From contig CAWHVQ010000015.1 in assembly GCA_963832895.1 (NCBI GenBank), forward strand, positions 124,001 to 188,000: a stretch of DNA of 64,000 nucleotides, read 5' to 3'. The position numbers and the translations under genes were made by a program. The notes beneath the pieces were generated by a model. That model made no database searches and was not told the origin of the DNA. It was given only the letters and a program-made list of their open reading frames with translations. Shown here piece by piece: positions 52,596 through 60,959 of the stretch (position 1 is the first letter of the stretch; the number at the start of each line of letters is the position of its first letter). Source of the DNA: JAMXLO01 sp963832895 (lineage in GTDB: Bacteria; Pseudomonadota; Alphaproteobacteria; Acetobacterales; Acetobacteraceae).

Positions 52596-54236
52596 TCAGG
52601 CGGCGTGGCGCAGTGACCCGGCCCGCGCGTCCTCCAGGATCATATCCGATGCCTTCTCGCCGATCATGATGGTCGGTGCGTTCGTGTTGCCGGCGATGAT
52701 CGATGGCATGATCGAGGCGTCCGCCACCCGCAGCCCATCGATGCCGTGCACGCGCAGCCGTGGATCCACCACCGCGTTCGGGCCATGCCCCATGCCGCAG
52801 CTTCCCACCGGATGCAGGTTGGACACGCCACGCAGCCGCACCTCGTCGGCAAGCTGTTCGTCGGTCATCACGCCAGGACCCGGCAATACCTCCTCGACCA
52901 CGAGCCCTTTCAGCGCCTGCTGGCTGGCAATCTTGCGCGCGACGCGAATGCCGGTGATGACCGCCTGCATGTCGTAATCGCTGCGCAGGAAGTTGAAGCG
53001 GATTTCCGGCGGCGCCAACGGATCCGGACTCTTCAGCCGGACGGTGCCGCGCCCTTCCGGCCGAAGGTGCACAGGACTGATGGCAAATGCCGGGAACGGA
53101 TGCGAGATGATGCCGTCGCGCGTGCGATCGATCGTGCTCCAGGCCGAGATGTTCATCTGTAGATCCGGCCGCTCCAGCGCGGGATCGCTGCGCACCAGCG
53201 CGCCGACATAAAGGCCGTTGCCCGACATCGGGCCGCCGCGCCAGAACAGGTATTTCGCACCGGCAAACAGCTGATGCGGGATGCTGTGGTGCAGCACATT
53301 GAGCGACAGCGAGCGCGAGATGCGCCACGCACAGTAGGTATTGAAGTGATCGTGCAGGTTAGAGCCGACGCCCGACAGATCATGCAGCACCTGGATGCCC
53401 ATATCCTGCAGATGCTGCGCCGGACCGATGCCCGACAGCAGCAAGAGCTGCGGCGAACCATAAGCGCCGCCGGAGACGATGACTTCGCCACGCGCCCGCG
53501 CCGTTTCGAGCCCAGCCGGCGTGCGGAATTCGACGCCGACCGCGCGTCCCTGCTCGATCAGCACACGCGTGGTATGGGCGTGTGTGCGAATGATCAGGTT
53601 CGCTCGTTTGCGTGCCGGACGAAGATAGGCGGCAGCGGTGCTCCATCGACGGCGATTGTTGGTTGTCGTCTGGTAGTAGCCACAGCCCTCCTGCTGTGCG
53701 CCGTTGAAATCCGGATTCCGCGGAATGCCGGCTTCGATGCACGCCTGCAGCAGTAGCTTGCCGATCTCCCAGTCATAGGGCTGGTTGGAGACCCGCAGCG
53801 GACCGCCGCTGCCGTGGAATTCGCTCTCGCCACGCTCATTGTTCTCTGCCTTGCGGAAATACGGCAAAACCGAATCGAAATCCCAGCCCTCGCAGCCGCG
53901 CTGGCGCCACTCATCATAGTCGGCGTGGTTGCCGCGCATGTAGATCATGCCGTTGATCGAACTGGTGCCGCCCAGCACCTTGCCGCGCGGCTGATACATC
54001 ACGCGGTTGTTGAGATTGGGCTCCGGCTCGCTGTCGAACATCCAGTTGACCCGAGGGTCGCAGAATGTCCGTGCATAACCAAGTGGGACATGGATCCAGG
54101 GATTGCTGTCCTTGCCGCCGGCTTCCAGCAGCAGCACGCGATGACGGCCGGATTCCGACAGCCGCGATGCAAGCACGCACCCCGCTGACCCGGCTCCGGT
54201 GACTATGTAGTCGTACGTGTCGGCGTCGTTCGGCAT
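52596..54236 (-). CDS. GMC oxidoreductase (choline dehydrogenase-like), copy A
   Basis: 546 residues. FAD-binding GxGxxG: YDYIVTGAGSAGCVLASRLS. GMC signature 1: YQPRGKVLGGTSSINGMIYM. Signature 2: GAYGSPQLLLLSGIGPAQHL. Catalytic His region: SNLHPVGSCGMGHGPNAVVD. The mature form has no signal peptide, so it works in the cytoplasm on a primary alcohol. It follows copy B by ten bases on the same strand. Overall similarity to copy B is high, so it is a tandem duplicate. Confidence 0.94.
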   Translation of the reverse strand: MPNDADTYDYIVTGAGSAGCVLASRLSESGRHRVLLLEAGGKDSNPWIHVPLGYARTFCDPRVNWMFDSEPEPNLNNRVMYQPRGKVLGGTSSINGMIYMRGNHADYDEWRQRGCEGWDFDSVLPYFRKAENNERGESEFHGSGGPLRVSNQPYDWEIGKLLLQACIEAGIPRNPDFNGAQQEGCGYYQTTTNNRRRWSTAAAYLRPARKRANLIIRTHAHTTRVLIEQGRAVGVEFRTPAGLETARARGEVIVSGGAYGSPQLLLLSGIGPAQHLQDMGIQVLHDLSGVGSNLHDHFNTYCAWRISRSLSLNVLHHSIPHQLFAGAKYLFWRGGPMSGNGLYVGALVRSDPALERPDLQMNISAWSTIDRTRDGIISHPFPAFAISPVHLRPEGRGTVRLKSPDPLAPPEIRFNFLRSDYDMQAVITGIRVARKIASQQALKGLVVEEVLPGPGVMTDEQLADEVRLRGVSNLHPVGSCGMGHGPNAVVDPRLRVHGIDGLRVADASIMPSIIAGNTNAPTIMIGEKASDMILEDARAGSLRHAA

Positions 54237-54246
54237 TCCCTACCCC

Positions 54247-55902
54247 TCAGGCGGCCGCACGGTGCGGCGTTGCATGCGTCGGCTTCGCCGCAGCATCTTC
54301 CAGAATCATCGCGGAGACCTTCTCGCCGATCATGATAGTCGGCGCGTTGGTATTTCCGCCCACCGCAACCGGCATGATCGATGCATCCGCCACACGCAGC
54401 CCATCGATCCCATGCACACGCAGACGCGGATCAACGACCGTGTTTGGACCATTCCCCATCGCGCACGAACTCGTGGGATGCTGGTTGGAAACGCCACTCT
54501 GGCGAATGTAGTGCGCAAGGTCACCGTCATTCGTGAGCGACGGTCCTGGCTGCAGTTCATGCACGATGTACGGTTTGAGTGCCGGCTGCTCGGCAATCTT
54601 CCGGCAAAGCCGAATGCCGAAGATCACCGCCTGCATGTCGTAATCAGTGCGGAGATAGTCGAACAGCACTGCGGGTGGTGCGAACGGATCGGCGCTCGCC
54701 AGACGCACTGTGCCGCGACCATCGGGGCGCAGATGCACCGGACTGAGCGTGAAGCCGGGGAACGGATGCGGGACGACCCGCTCCTTATCGCGTTGGAGCG
54801 TGCTCCACTCGAACACGTTGATCTGCACGTCGGGCCGCTCCAGCCGCGGATCGGAGCGGGTGAACAGGCCGCAATGGATGCCATTGCTGGCCATCGGCCC
54901 GGAGCGAAACAGTGCATAGCGCGCACCGGCCGTAAGCTTGCGCAACGGACTGCGGTCCAGGTCGTTCAGCGTGATCGCCTTGCTGCATCGCCAGCTCACA
55001 TAGGAGTTGAAGTGGTCATGCAGGTTGGAGCCCACCGCCGGCATGTCACGGACCACGCCGATGCCCATGTCCTGCAGATGCTGGGCCGGACCGAGACCCG
55101 ACAGCAGCAGAAGCTGCGGGGAGCCATAGGCACCGCCCGAGACGATGATCTCGCCGCGGGCACGTGCGGCGTGGCGGCCCGACGCCGTTTGGTACTCGAC
55201 GCCAACCGCGCGGTCGTTCTCGATCAACACGCGCGTGGCATGTGCCCCGGTCTGCACCACCAGATTGGCGCGCTGCCGCGCGGGACGCAGATACGCCTTC
55301 GCCGTGCTCCAGCGCCGGCGGTTGCTGGTCGTGGTCTGGTAATAGCCACAGCCCTCCTGCTGCGCGCCGTTGAAGTCCCGATTGCGCGGAATGCCGGCCT
55401 GCACGCACGCCTCCATCACGGCATCGGCAAGCTCGAAGTATCCAGGCTGATCCGACACATTGAGTGGCCCACCGACGCCGTGGAACTCATCGGCGCCATT
55501 GGTCTGGTTCTCGGCCTTCTTGAAGTACGGCAGAACCGAATCCCAATCCCACCCCTCGCAGCCGCGCTGCCGCCATTCGTCGTAGTCGGCGTGATGGCCG
55601 CGCATATACACCATGCCGTTGATCGAGCTGGAGCCGCCGAGTGTCTTGCCGCGCGGCAGATAGAGCCGGCGGTTGGCAAGCTGGGGCTGCGGCACGGTCT
55701 CGAACTTCCAGTTCACCGCTGGATTGACATAGGTCTTGGCGAACCCGAGCGGGATATGGATCCATGGATTGCGGTCGGGCGGACCGGCTTCCAGCAACAG
55801 CACGCGGTGGCGGCCCGACTCTGACAGACGCGCGGCAATCACACAGCCGGCACTGCCCGCGCCGGTGACGATAAAGTCATAGGTGTCCGCTTCCTCAGCC
55901 AT
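54247..55902 (-). CDS. GMC oxidoreductase (choline dehydrogenase-like), copy B
   Basis: 551 residues from the ATG at 55902 (GAGGGGTGGGA ahead); longer open sequence upstream belongs to the next gene. FAD site: DFIVTGAGSAGCVIAARLSE. Signatures: LYLPRGKTLGGSSSINGMVY and SGGAYGSPQLLLLSGLGPAQ. Catalytic His region: VSNQHPTSSCAMGNGPNTVV. Compared with copy A, the loop around MYQPRGKV and LYLPRGKT and the substrate side differ, so the alcohols may differ. Part of the desaturase - tiny membrane protein - GMC - GMC row. Confidence 0.94.
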   Translation of the reverse strand: MAEEADTYDFIVTGAGSAGCVIAARLSESGRHRVLLLEAGPPDRNPWIHIPLGFAKTYVNPAVNWKFETVPQPQLANRRLYLPRGKTLGGSSSINGMVYMRGHHADYDEWRQRGCEGWDWDSVLPYFKKAENQTNGADEFHGVGGPLNVSDQPGYFELADAVMEACVQAGIPRNRDFNGAQQEGCGYYQTTTSNRRRWSTAKAYLRPARQRANLVVQTGAHATRVLIENDRAVGVEYQTASGRHAARARGEIIVSGGAYGSPQLLLLSGLGPAQHLQDMGIGVVRDMPAVGSNLHDHFNSYVSWRCSKAITLNDLDRSPLRKLTAGARYALFRSGPMASNGIHCGLFTRSDPRLERPDVQINVFEWSTLQRDKERVVPHPFPGFTLSPVHLRPDGRGTVRLASADPFAPPAVLFDYLRTDYDMQAVIFGIRLCRKIAEQPALKPYIVHELQPGPSLTNDGDLAHYIRQSGVSNQHPTSSCAMGNGPNTVVDPRLRVHGIDGLRVADASIMPVAVGGNTNAPTIMIGEKVSAMILEDAAAKPTHATPHRAAA

Positions 55903-55927
55903 TCCCACCCCTCGTGAATTCAGAGCG

Positions 55928-56113
55928 TCAAAGATCGGCGACTCTGATCCACGTGGCAATGCCGCCGGCAACCAGCACGCCGGCAATGATTATCGGGATG
56001 GTATCCGAACCAACCTCACGAGCGATCGCGGTCCACAGAACAAGCACGGCAACCCCGACGGCGGCTCCTCCGACCAGACTCGCCCTGCCCTGCTTGATCG
56101 GCTGGGTGGTCAT
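55928..56113 (-). CDS. Tiny two-span membrane protein upstream of the GMC genes
   Basis: 61 residues: GGAAVGVAVLVLWTAIAREV and TIPIIIAGVLVAGGIATWIR, two short helices. The ATG at 56113 overlaps the upstream hydroxylase stop by four bases (ATGA), and the GMC copy B start is 25 bases on, so it is most likely a real operon member. No family recognised. Confidence 0.6.
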   Translation of the reverse strand: MTTQPIKQGRASLVGGAAVGVAVLVLWTAIAREVGSDTIPIIIAGVLVAGGIATWIRVADL

Positions 56114-56893
56114 TCCGCGGCCAGCTGAACATGGCCCGCGCGTGGATCATCGCTGGTGTTGCGCACGCGCTTCAGATCGCGCCGCACAAACCGCGTGTCG
56201 TAGCCGTTGAACACGTGCTGCAGCAGGCCGCAGGCAAGGTCAGACGTGCCGAAGAACCAGTCGGCAATCGGATAGGTCAGGTTGAAGTTGCGCTCCATCA
56301 TCAGTGCCGTGTTGTGGTGCGCGATATGATGGCGGCGGATCGAGTTCACCAGCGGGACACGCCGTACGAGGTGGTCGTCCTTCACGTGGCAGCAGTAGTG
56401 GAACAGCTCGTAGTTCAGATAGAGCGCGACATTGGTGATCAGCAGCAGCCAGCCGGCGTTCGGCAGTCCCGAGCAGGCCGAGTATCGCCGCCGGCGGCAG
56501 CGACAGCGCCATGAAGGCGACCAACGCATAGGGCGGAAAGAACACGATGCGGAAGTCGCGCGCGTTGTCGATAGTCGGCTCGATGTGGGTGAAGAACTGA
56601 TGATGCGCCAGCGTGTGTCGCTTGTAGATGCCCAGGAACCCCTTCACCGGGCGGTGCATGACGTAGCGGTGAATCCACCACTCGAACACGTTCGAGATGC
56701 AGAATGCGGCGGGGATCACCAGGAACTCGTACCACGCCGGTGCCGCGATCTGCCGCGCGCAATACCAGATGGCGGCAAAGCCCAGCGCGTAGATCAGCGC
56801 CACGTGCGCCCAGCCGAAATAGGCCGGCGCAATTCGGGTGCGGAAGTCGGCACGAAATGCCGCTTGCCGCTGCGACATCTTTGGCTTGTCCAT
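56110..56893 (-). pseudogene. Fatty acid hydroxylase/sterol desaturase family protein with one frame break
   Basis: Starts MDKPKMSQRQAAF at 56893. The first frame carries FEWWIHRYVMHRPVKGFLGI and KRHTLAHHQFFTHIEPTIDN, two of the three His clusters that hold the di-iron centre, and membrane helices. It loses phase after AAILGLLG. Dropping one base in CCCGAG (56468-56471) gives LPNAGWLLLITNVALYLNYE, then LFHYCCHVKDD, RRHHIAHHNTALMMERNFNL and a stop at 56110, completing the family (about 260 residues). Either a lesion or a read error. Family enzymes hydroxylate or desaturate lipids; the GMC oxidases downstream could oxidise the product. Confidence 0.75.
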
Positions 56894-56969
56894 CGCCGAG
56901 TGATAGGACGGAATTCCAGGCCGCGACAAGTCCTGCCATAGTCGCCGCCATCACGACGGAGGAAGCGCG

Positions 56970-57425
56970 ATGCTGGAGGTGGAGAAGCCGGCCGATATGA
57001 AATCCCATATCGGCGAGAAGATCGGCACCAGTGAATGGGTGACGGTCGATCAGGCGATGATCGACAAGTTCGCCGAGGCAACCGGCGATCATCAGTGGAT
57101 CCACGTCGATGTGGAGCGGGCGAAGCGCGAGATGCCCGGCGGCAAGACGATCGCGCACGGCTATCTGACGCTGTCGCTGCTGCCGCGCCTGTCGCACGCC
57201 ATCTACACCATCCACAAACGCTCGCGCGGCATCAACTACGGGTCGAACAAGGTGCGCTTCACCGCGCCCGTGCCGGCCGGCTCGCGTGTGCGGCTGCACC
57301 AGACGCTGAAAAAGGTGGAAGACATCGAAGGCGGCGTACGCATGACCTTCGATAGCCAGATCGAGGTGGAAGGTTCGTCGCGTCCCGCGCTGGTAGCCGA
57401 GACAATGGGACTGGCGTTCGATTAG
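56970..57425 (+). CDS. MaoC-like (R)-specific enoyl-CoA hydratase/dehydratase
   Basis: 151 residues with a hotdog fold: IGTSEWVTVDQAMIDKFAEA, then the hydratase 2 motif TGDHQWIHVDVERAKREMPG, then KTIAHGYLTLSLLPRLSHAI, with catalytic Asp and His in GDHQWIH. It hydrates trans-2-enoyl-CoA in fatty acid or PHA metabolism. Divergent from the hydroxylase gene (76 bases), consistent with a lipid theme, though a shared pathway is only inference. Confidence 0.92.
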   Translation: MLEVEKPADMKSHIGEKIGTSEWVTVDQAMIDKFAEATGDHQWIHVDVERAKREMPGGKTIAHGYLTLSLLPRLSHAIYTIHKRSRGINYGSNKVRFTAPVPAGSRVRLHQTLKKVEDIEGGVRMTFDSQIEVEGSSRPALVAETMGLAFD

Positions 57426-57442
57426 CGATATGTCCTGGTGCT

Positions 57443-57465
57443 CCCCCTCCCCTCGCGGGAGGGGG
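57443..57465. terminator. GC hairpin between convergent genes (REP-like)
   Basis: Nine-base perfect stem CCCCCTCCC / GGGAGGGGG with loop CTCGC, exactly between the maoC stop and the DUF6166 stop. It would work as a bidirectional terminator. The 18 bases starting CTCCCCCTCC at 57441 recur at 60283, so it is also one copy of a small dispersed repeat. Confidence 0.6.
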
Positions 57466-57762
57466 TCAGGGGGGAGGAAGCCGCAAAGCGGCCTCGATAT
57501 CGGCGCTCGTCAGCCGCCACGCATTATCCAGCTCAGCCACAACGCCACGCATGAAGCCCTCGGTCAGCGCCAGCGCGCGTTGCGGATCGCCCAGATGATC
57601 AGCCAGCAGCGCAAGCGCCAGCTGACGCGGGCCATCGCCCTCATAGGTCCACTCGAAGCCCGTGCGGCTGAAACGGCGGATGTCGAAACGCGGATCGAGC
57701 GGTGCGCCATCGACCGTCACCACCGCGCCGTCGAGACTGCGGCCGCCCTCATAGACCTTCAT
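57466..57762 (-). CDS. DUF6166-like hypothetical protein
   Basis: 98 residues from the ATG at 57762. The sequence MKVYEGGRSLDGAVVTVDGA, PLDPRFDIRRFSRTGFEWTY and LALALLADHLGDPQRALALT fits the DUF6166 type, a small soluble protein of unknown role. Same strand as FTR1 but downstream of it by 24 bases, so it may be on the FTR1 transcript. Confidence 0.75.
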   Translation of the reverse strand: MKVYEGGRSLDGAVVTVDGAPLDPRFDIRRFSRTGFEWTYEGDGPRQLALALLADHLGDPQRALALTEGFMRGVVAELDNAWRLTSADIEAALRLPPP

Positions 57763-57786
57763 CGGGCCGCCCACGCCGGACCGCAG

Positions 57787-58626
57787 TCAGTGAGCCGAAC
57801 GCGCCGCCCGGTGCGTCGTCGCGGTCCTGCCGCGCGCCAGGCGCATCGTCGTCAGCATCATCGCGATCACCAGCGCATAGGCAAGCAGCTGCGCCCCATT
57901 CGGCGTCGCAGTGTAGCCCACCAGCGTATGGAACAGCCGCCCGGGAATGCTGTCGTCACCGAGCAGCCAGGACGTATCCCACACCGGTGTTGCGAGACCC
58001 TGCAGATAGTCGGCCTGCTGCAGAAAGAACACGGCCTGCGCAGCCAGCCCAGCCGCGAGCAGCGTGATCAGTCCCGTGGTGACCGAGAACAGACGATGCG
58101 CCGGCACCGCCAACAGGCCGAGATAGATCAACGCCGACAGCGCCGCGCCGAGTGCAACGCCGATGGCGCCCCCAGCCATCATGCCTGACACGGACGTCCC
58201 GCCGGAGGCAAACACGCCATACAGGAACAGCACCACCTCGGAGCCTTCCCGCAGCACCGCGACAGCGACAACTACCGCAACCGCGGTCAGTGGCCTTTCG
58301 CCCGCTGCGACCGCACTCCCCACCGCGCGCACCTCCCGCGCAAGCTCGCGACCGTGGCTGGCCATCCAGCCGTTGTGCCAGGTCAGCATGCCGACGGCGA
58401 TCAACAGGATCGTGGCGTTGAACATCTCCTGGCCGGAGCCGTTGAACAGCGCGCCGAGTTGGCTGGCGAATGCCGCGACCAATCCCGCACCTGCCGTGCC
58501 GGCCAAGATACCGCCTGCGACCCACCAGCCGCGACGCGGCACGGATCGCGTTGCCGCCATCACGATGCCGACGATCAGGCCGGCCTCGATAACCTCACGG
58601 AAGACGATGACCAGACTAGCCAGCAT
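57787..58626 (-). CDS. FTR1-family iron permease
   Basis: 279 residues, seven membrane helices. Both REXXE-type motifs are present: VIVFREVIEAGLIVGIVMAA (residues 7-26) and VAVLREGSEVVLFLYGVFAS. These carry the ferric or ferrous iron ligands in FTR1/EfeU. No EfeO or EfeB gene follows, nor a multicopper oxidase, so the partner that delivers or oxidises iron is missing here; the divergent His-rich exported peptide is a candidate helper. Confidence 0.9.
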   Translation of the reverse strand: MLASLVIVFREVIEAGLIVGIVMAATRSVPRRGWWVAGGILAGTAGAGLVAAFASQLGALFNGSGQEMFNATILLIAVGMLTWHNGWMASHGRELAREVRAVGSAVAAGERPLTAVAVVVAVAVLREGSEVVLFLYGVFASGGTSVSGMMAGGAIGVALGAALSALIYLGLLAVPAHRLFSVTTGLITLLAAGLAAQAVFFLQQADYLQGLATPVWDTSWLLGDDSIPGRLFHTLVGYTATPNGAQLLAYALVIAMMLTTMRLARGRTATTHRAARSAH

Positions 58627-58633
58627 CGGCGCC

Positions 58634-58658
58634 TCAATTGCGACGAATTCTCAATTGC
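58634..58658. promoter_or_regulatory. Direct repeat upstream of the FTR1 gene
   Basis: TCAATTGC occurs twice, at 58634-58641 and 58651-58658, 17 bases apart, just in front of the FTR1 start. Two turns of spacing could be a regulator site. It does not match a Fur, RirA or Irr box that I know. Confidence 0.3.
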
Positions 58659-58867
58659 AGGTAGGCCAGCCTGCGCCTCCGGTCAACCCATGATCCGACG
58701 GCGCACGTTACGGTGAGATGGTCATTCCGCCACGTTCTCGCCAGCAATCATTCCAACACTGACGCACGGGTGACAAAGCGATCACCCGAGGCAGCGTAAC
58801 CCGCAGCCGAGACCGCGGGCAGATCATTCGCTGCGACGCGAACGTGCAATTCACCAGGAGAGAATGA

Positions 58868-59158
58868 ATGCGAAAGGCATTATCCATCGGTTTGGCAGCA
58901 TTTCTTGTGATGTCCCCGGCAATGGCGCAGGTGGTGATCGGCGGCGACAACGACGCCGCACGCCACGAGCAGCGCGCCCAGCAGGATCGGATGCAGGCTC
59001 ACCGCGATTCAACCGAGGCCCACCGCGATGCCGCGACGGGCCACTATGGTGCGGCAGCCCACGAGCAACGCGAGGCTCACCAGGACTGGCGTGATTCGCA
59101 TTACCAGCAACATGACGCCGATCGGGATGCCAACGGCGTCCGGCTGTACGGCCGCTAG
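58868..59158 (+). CDS. Small His-rich exported protein
   Basis: 96 residues with a Sec signal (ALSIGLAAFLVMSPAMAQ). Ribosome site AGGAGAG before the ATG. The mature chain of about 76 residues has eight His in AH, GH and SH steps (RMQAHRDSTEAHRDAATGHY, AAAHEQREAHQDWRDSHYQQ), many Gln, Asp and Arg, and no Cys. This composition suggests a helical metal-binding periplasmic peptide. It is divergent from FTR1 across 241 bases, which hints at a shared iron or metal role. No known family recognised. Confidence 0.7.
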   Translation: MRKALSIGLAAFLVMSPAMAQVVIGGDNDAARHEQRAQQDRMQAHRDSTEAHRDAATGHYGAAAHEQREAHQDWRDSHYQQHDADRDANGVRLYGR

Positions 59159-59162
59159 GACT

Positions 59163-60227
59163 TCAATCGCCCGCGGCCGCGCGCTCCTTCTCCAGGAGCG
59201 CGCGCTTGCGTGGCACGCCCCAGCGATAACCGGTCAGGCTGCCATCGCTGCCAATGACGCGATGACACGGCACCGCCAGCGACACCGGATTTCGTGCGCA
59301 GGAACGTGCCACGGCACGAACCGCCCGCGGATCGCCTACCATGCGCGCCAGTTCGCCATAGGTGCGCGTTTCACCCGGTGGGATGCGGCATAGCGTGCGC
59401 CATACGCGCTGCTGAAACGCGGTACCGCGCAGGTCGAGCGGCAGGTCCAGCGCCTGCTTCGGTTCCTCGAGAAAGTCGAGAACCGCGCGCACCTCGTTCG
59501 CCAGTGCGCTGTCATCGGCGACGATGCGTGCCCGCGGAAACCGCTGGCGCAGATCGCCAAGCAGCGCCTCGTCCGGTTCCGCGAACCCGATGAAGCATAC
59601 GCCGCGGTCAGTCGCGCCGACCAGCAGCCGACCGAACGGGCAGTCCGCGAACGCGGTGCGGATCACCTCTCCCGCACCGCCGCGCCGCAGCGCGCCCGGC
59701 GTCATGCCAAGCAGCTCGCCGGTCTTCTCGTAAACGCGGCTTTCCGAGCCATAGCCAGCCTCCGCGACCGCGTCGGCCACCCGTGCGCCGCCCATCAGCG
59801 CGGCGTGCAATCGGCGCGCTCGCACACCCTCCGCATAGCTGCGCGGGGTCAACCCGGTGTGGTCGCGGAACATGCGCAGGAAATGGAAGCGCGAATAGCC
59901 GGAACGGTCCGCCAGCGCGTCCAGCGAAGGGATGTCCTCGGATGCCTCGATGAAGGCGCAGGCGTCCTGCACCACTGCCTGCGCCAGCCGCGCGCGCTCC
60001 CCCTTCGGATCGCAGCGCTTGCAGGCTCGGAACCCGGCAGCCTCCGCCTCACCGATATTACGAAAGAACCGGACGTTCTTGGGCAACGGACGCGGCGACG
60101 GACACCCCGGCCGGCAATACACCCCCATCGTGCTGACGGCGTAGAGGAAGTCTCCGGGCTCGCGGCGGATGACCTGATCCCAGAGCTGATCGTGCGACAG
60201 CCGATCAATCATGTGTGTCTCTTTCAT
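59163..60227 (-). CDS. ada: Ada: methylated-DNA repair protein and transcription activator
   Basis: 354 residues from the ATG at 60227 (alternatives at 60272 and 60212). N-terminal Ada zinc domain with methyl-acceptor Cys: AVSTMGVYCRPGCPSPRPLP and FRACKRCDPKGERARLAQAV (four Cys). AraC helix-turn-helix: ALADRSGYSRFHFLRMFRDH and ARVADAVAEAGYGSESRVYE. C-terminal Ogt domain with active-site Cys in NPVSLAVPCHRVIGSDGSLT. Repairs O6-methylguanine and phosphotriesters and turns on its regulon. No alkB or alkA neighbour is present in the window. Confidence 0.95.
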   Translation of the reverse strand: MKETHMIDRLSHDQLWDQVIRREPGDFLYAVSTMGVYCRPGCPSPRPLPKNVRFFRNIGEAEAAGFRACKRCDPKGERARLAQAVVQDACAFIEASEDIPSLDALADRSGYSRFHFLRMFRDHTGLTPRSYAEGVRARRLHAALMGGARVADAVAEAGYGSESRVYEKTGELLGMTPGALRRGGAGEVIRTAFADCPFGRLLVGATDRGVCFIGFAEPDEALLGDLRQRFPRARIVADDSALANEVRAVLDFLEEPKQALDLPLDLRGTAFQQRVWRTLCRIPPGETRTYGELARMVGDPRAVRAVARSCARNPVSLAVPCHRVIGSDGSLTGYRWGVPRKRALLEKERAAAGD

Positions 60228-60282
60228 GCCACCCATACTGGTCATCCCACCGCCGGTGCGCCATCCGCACATTGCGGTGCTA

Positions 60283-60313
60283 CTCCCCCTCCCCTCGCGG
60301 CCAGGGCGAGGGG
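60283..60313. repeat. Second copy of the CTCCCCCTCC hairpin repeat
   Basis: The 18 bases from 60283 are identical to those from 57441. Here the stem is CCCCTCGC / GCGAGGGG (60291-60298, 60306-60313) with loop GGCCAGG. It lies upstream of ada and the exported protein gene, so it is not between convergent genes and is better seen as a REP-like element. Confidence 0.6.
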
Positions 60314-60401
60314 CCGCGCCGGCCTGTGCCTCTCACACAGAAGAACGACTTGCTTCCCCAACGGCCGCTCGGCACACTCCGCCCGATTCGGGGGATTCGT
60401 C

Positions 60402-60902
60402 ATGAACATCAAATTCGCAGCTCTGCTCGCTGGCGCCTTGCTGTCTGCCGCCGGAATTGCCGCAGCCAAGCCATGCGCGAAGCCCGCCGACGTGACTGCC
60501 TTCGATGTCGCCGGACTGAAGAGCAAACTGATGGTCACGGCGCTCACCTGCAACCAGCAGGACCGCTACAACGACTTCGTGCAGCGTTTCCGAGGTGAGC
60601 TGGTCGCCCATGAGCGCGCACTCCATGCCTATTTCGCCCGCACGTTCGGCGGTCGCGCGCAGCATGAACAGGACGATTACATCACCAGTCTGGCAAACAC
60701 CCTGTCGGAGACCGGCATCCAGCAGGGCACGCTGTTCTGCCAACAGAATGTCGGCATCTTCGGCGAGGTCCTGGCGCTGGCACGCGGCACCGAGCTGGCA
60801 GGGTACGCCGCCAGCAAGCAACTGCCGCAGCCGATTGCGATCGAGGCCTGCCCGGCCGCTGCCGTAACCCGTACTGCCCAGGCCGGCAGCAACCGCCGTT
60901 AG
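60402..60902 (+). CDS. Small exported protein, unknown function
   Basis: 166 residues from the ATG at 60402. Signal FAALLAGALLSAAGIAAAKP. Mature part mostly helical, with conserved-looking Cys (PCAKPADV, ALTCNQQDRYN, TLFCQQN, EACPAAAV; four Cys, so probably two disulfides), and FVQRFRGELVAHERALHAYF. I recognise no domain beyond a general periplasmic helical look. Precedes sixA by 57 bases. Confidence 0.65.
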   Translation: MNIKFAALLAGALLSAAGIAAAKPCAKPADVTAFDVAGLKSKLMVTALTCNQQDRYNDFVQRFRGELVAHERALHAYFARTFGGRAQHEQDDYITSLANTLSETGIQQGTLFCQQNVGIFGEVLALARGTELAGYAASKQLPQPIAIEACPAAAVTRTAQAGSNRR

Positions 60903-60959
60903 CCAACCACACCCGCATCGTGGCAGGATCGGTGCTCGCCAGCACCGAGCCCTCGCGTC

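Noticed and set aside
51106..53328. 740-codon minus-strand frame opposite pyk and running over a GMC gene
   Set aside because: Covers pyk and the GMC gene in the wrong phase; no domain.
54217..55824. 535-codon plus-strand frame opposite GMC copy B
   Set aside because: Shadow of a GMC gene with all signatures on the other strand.
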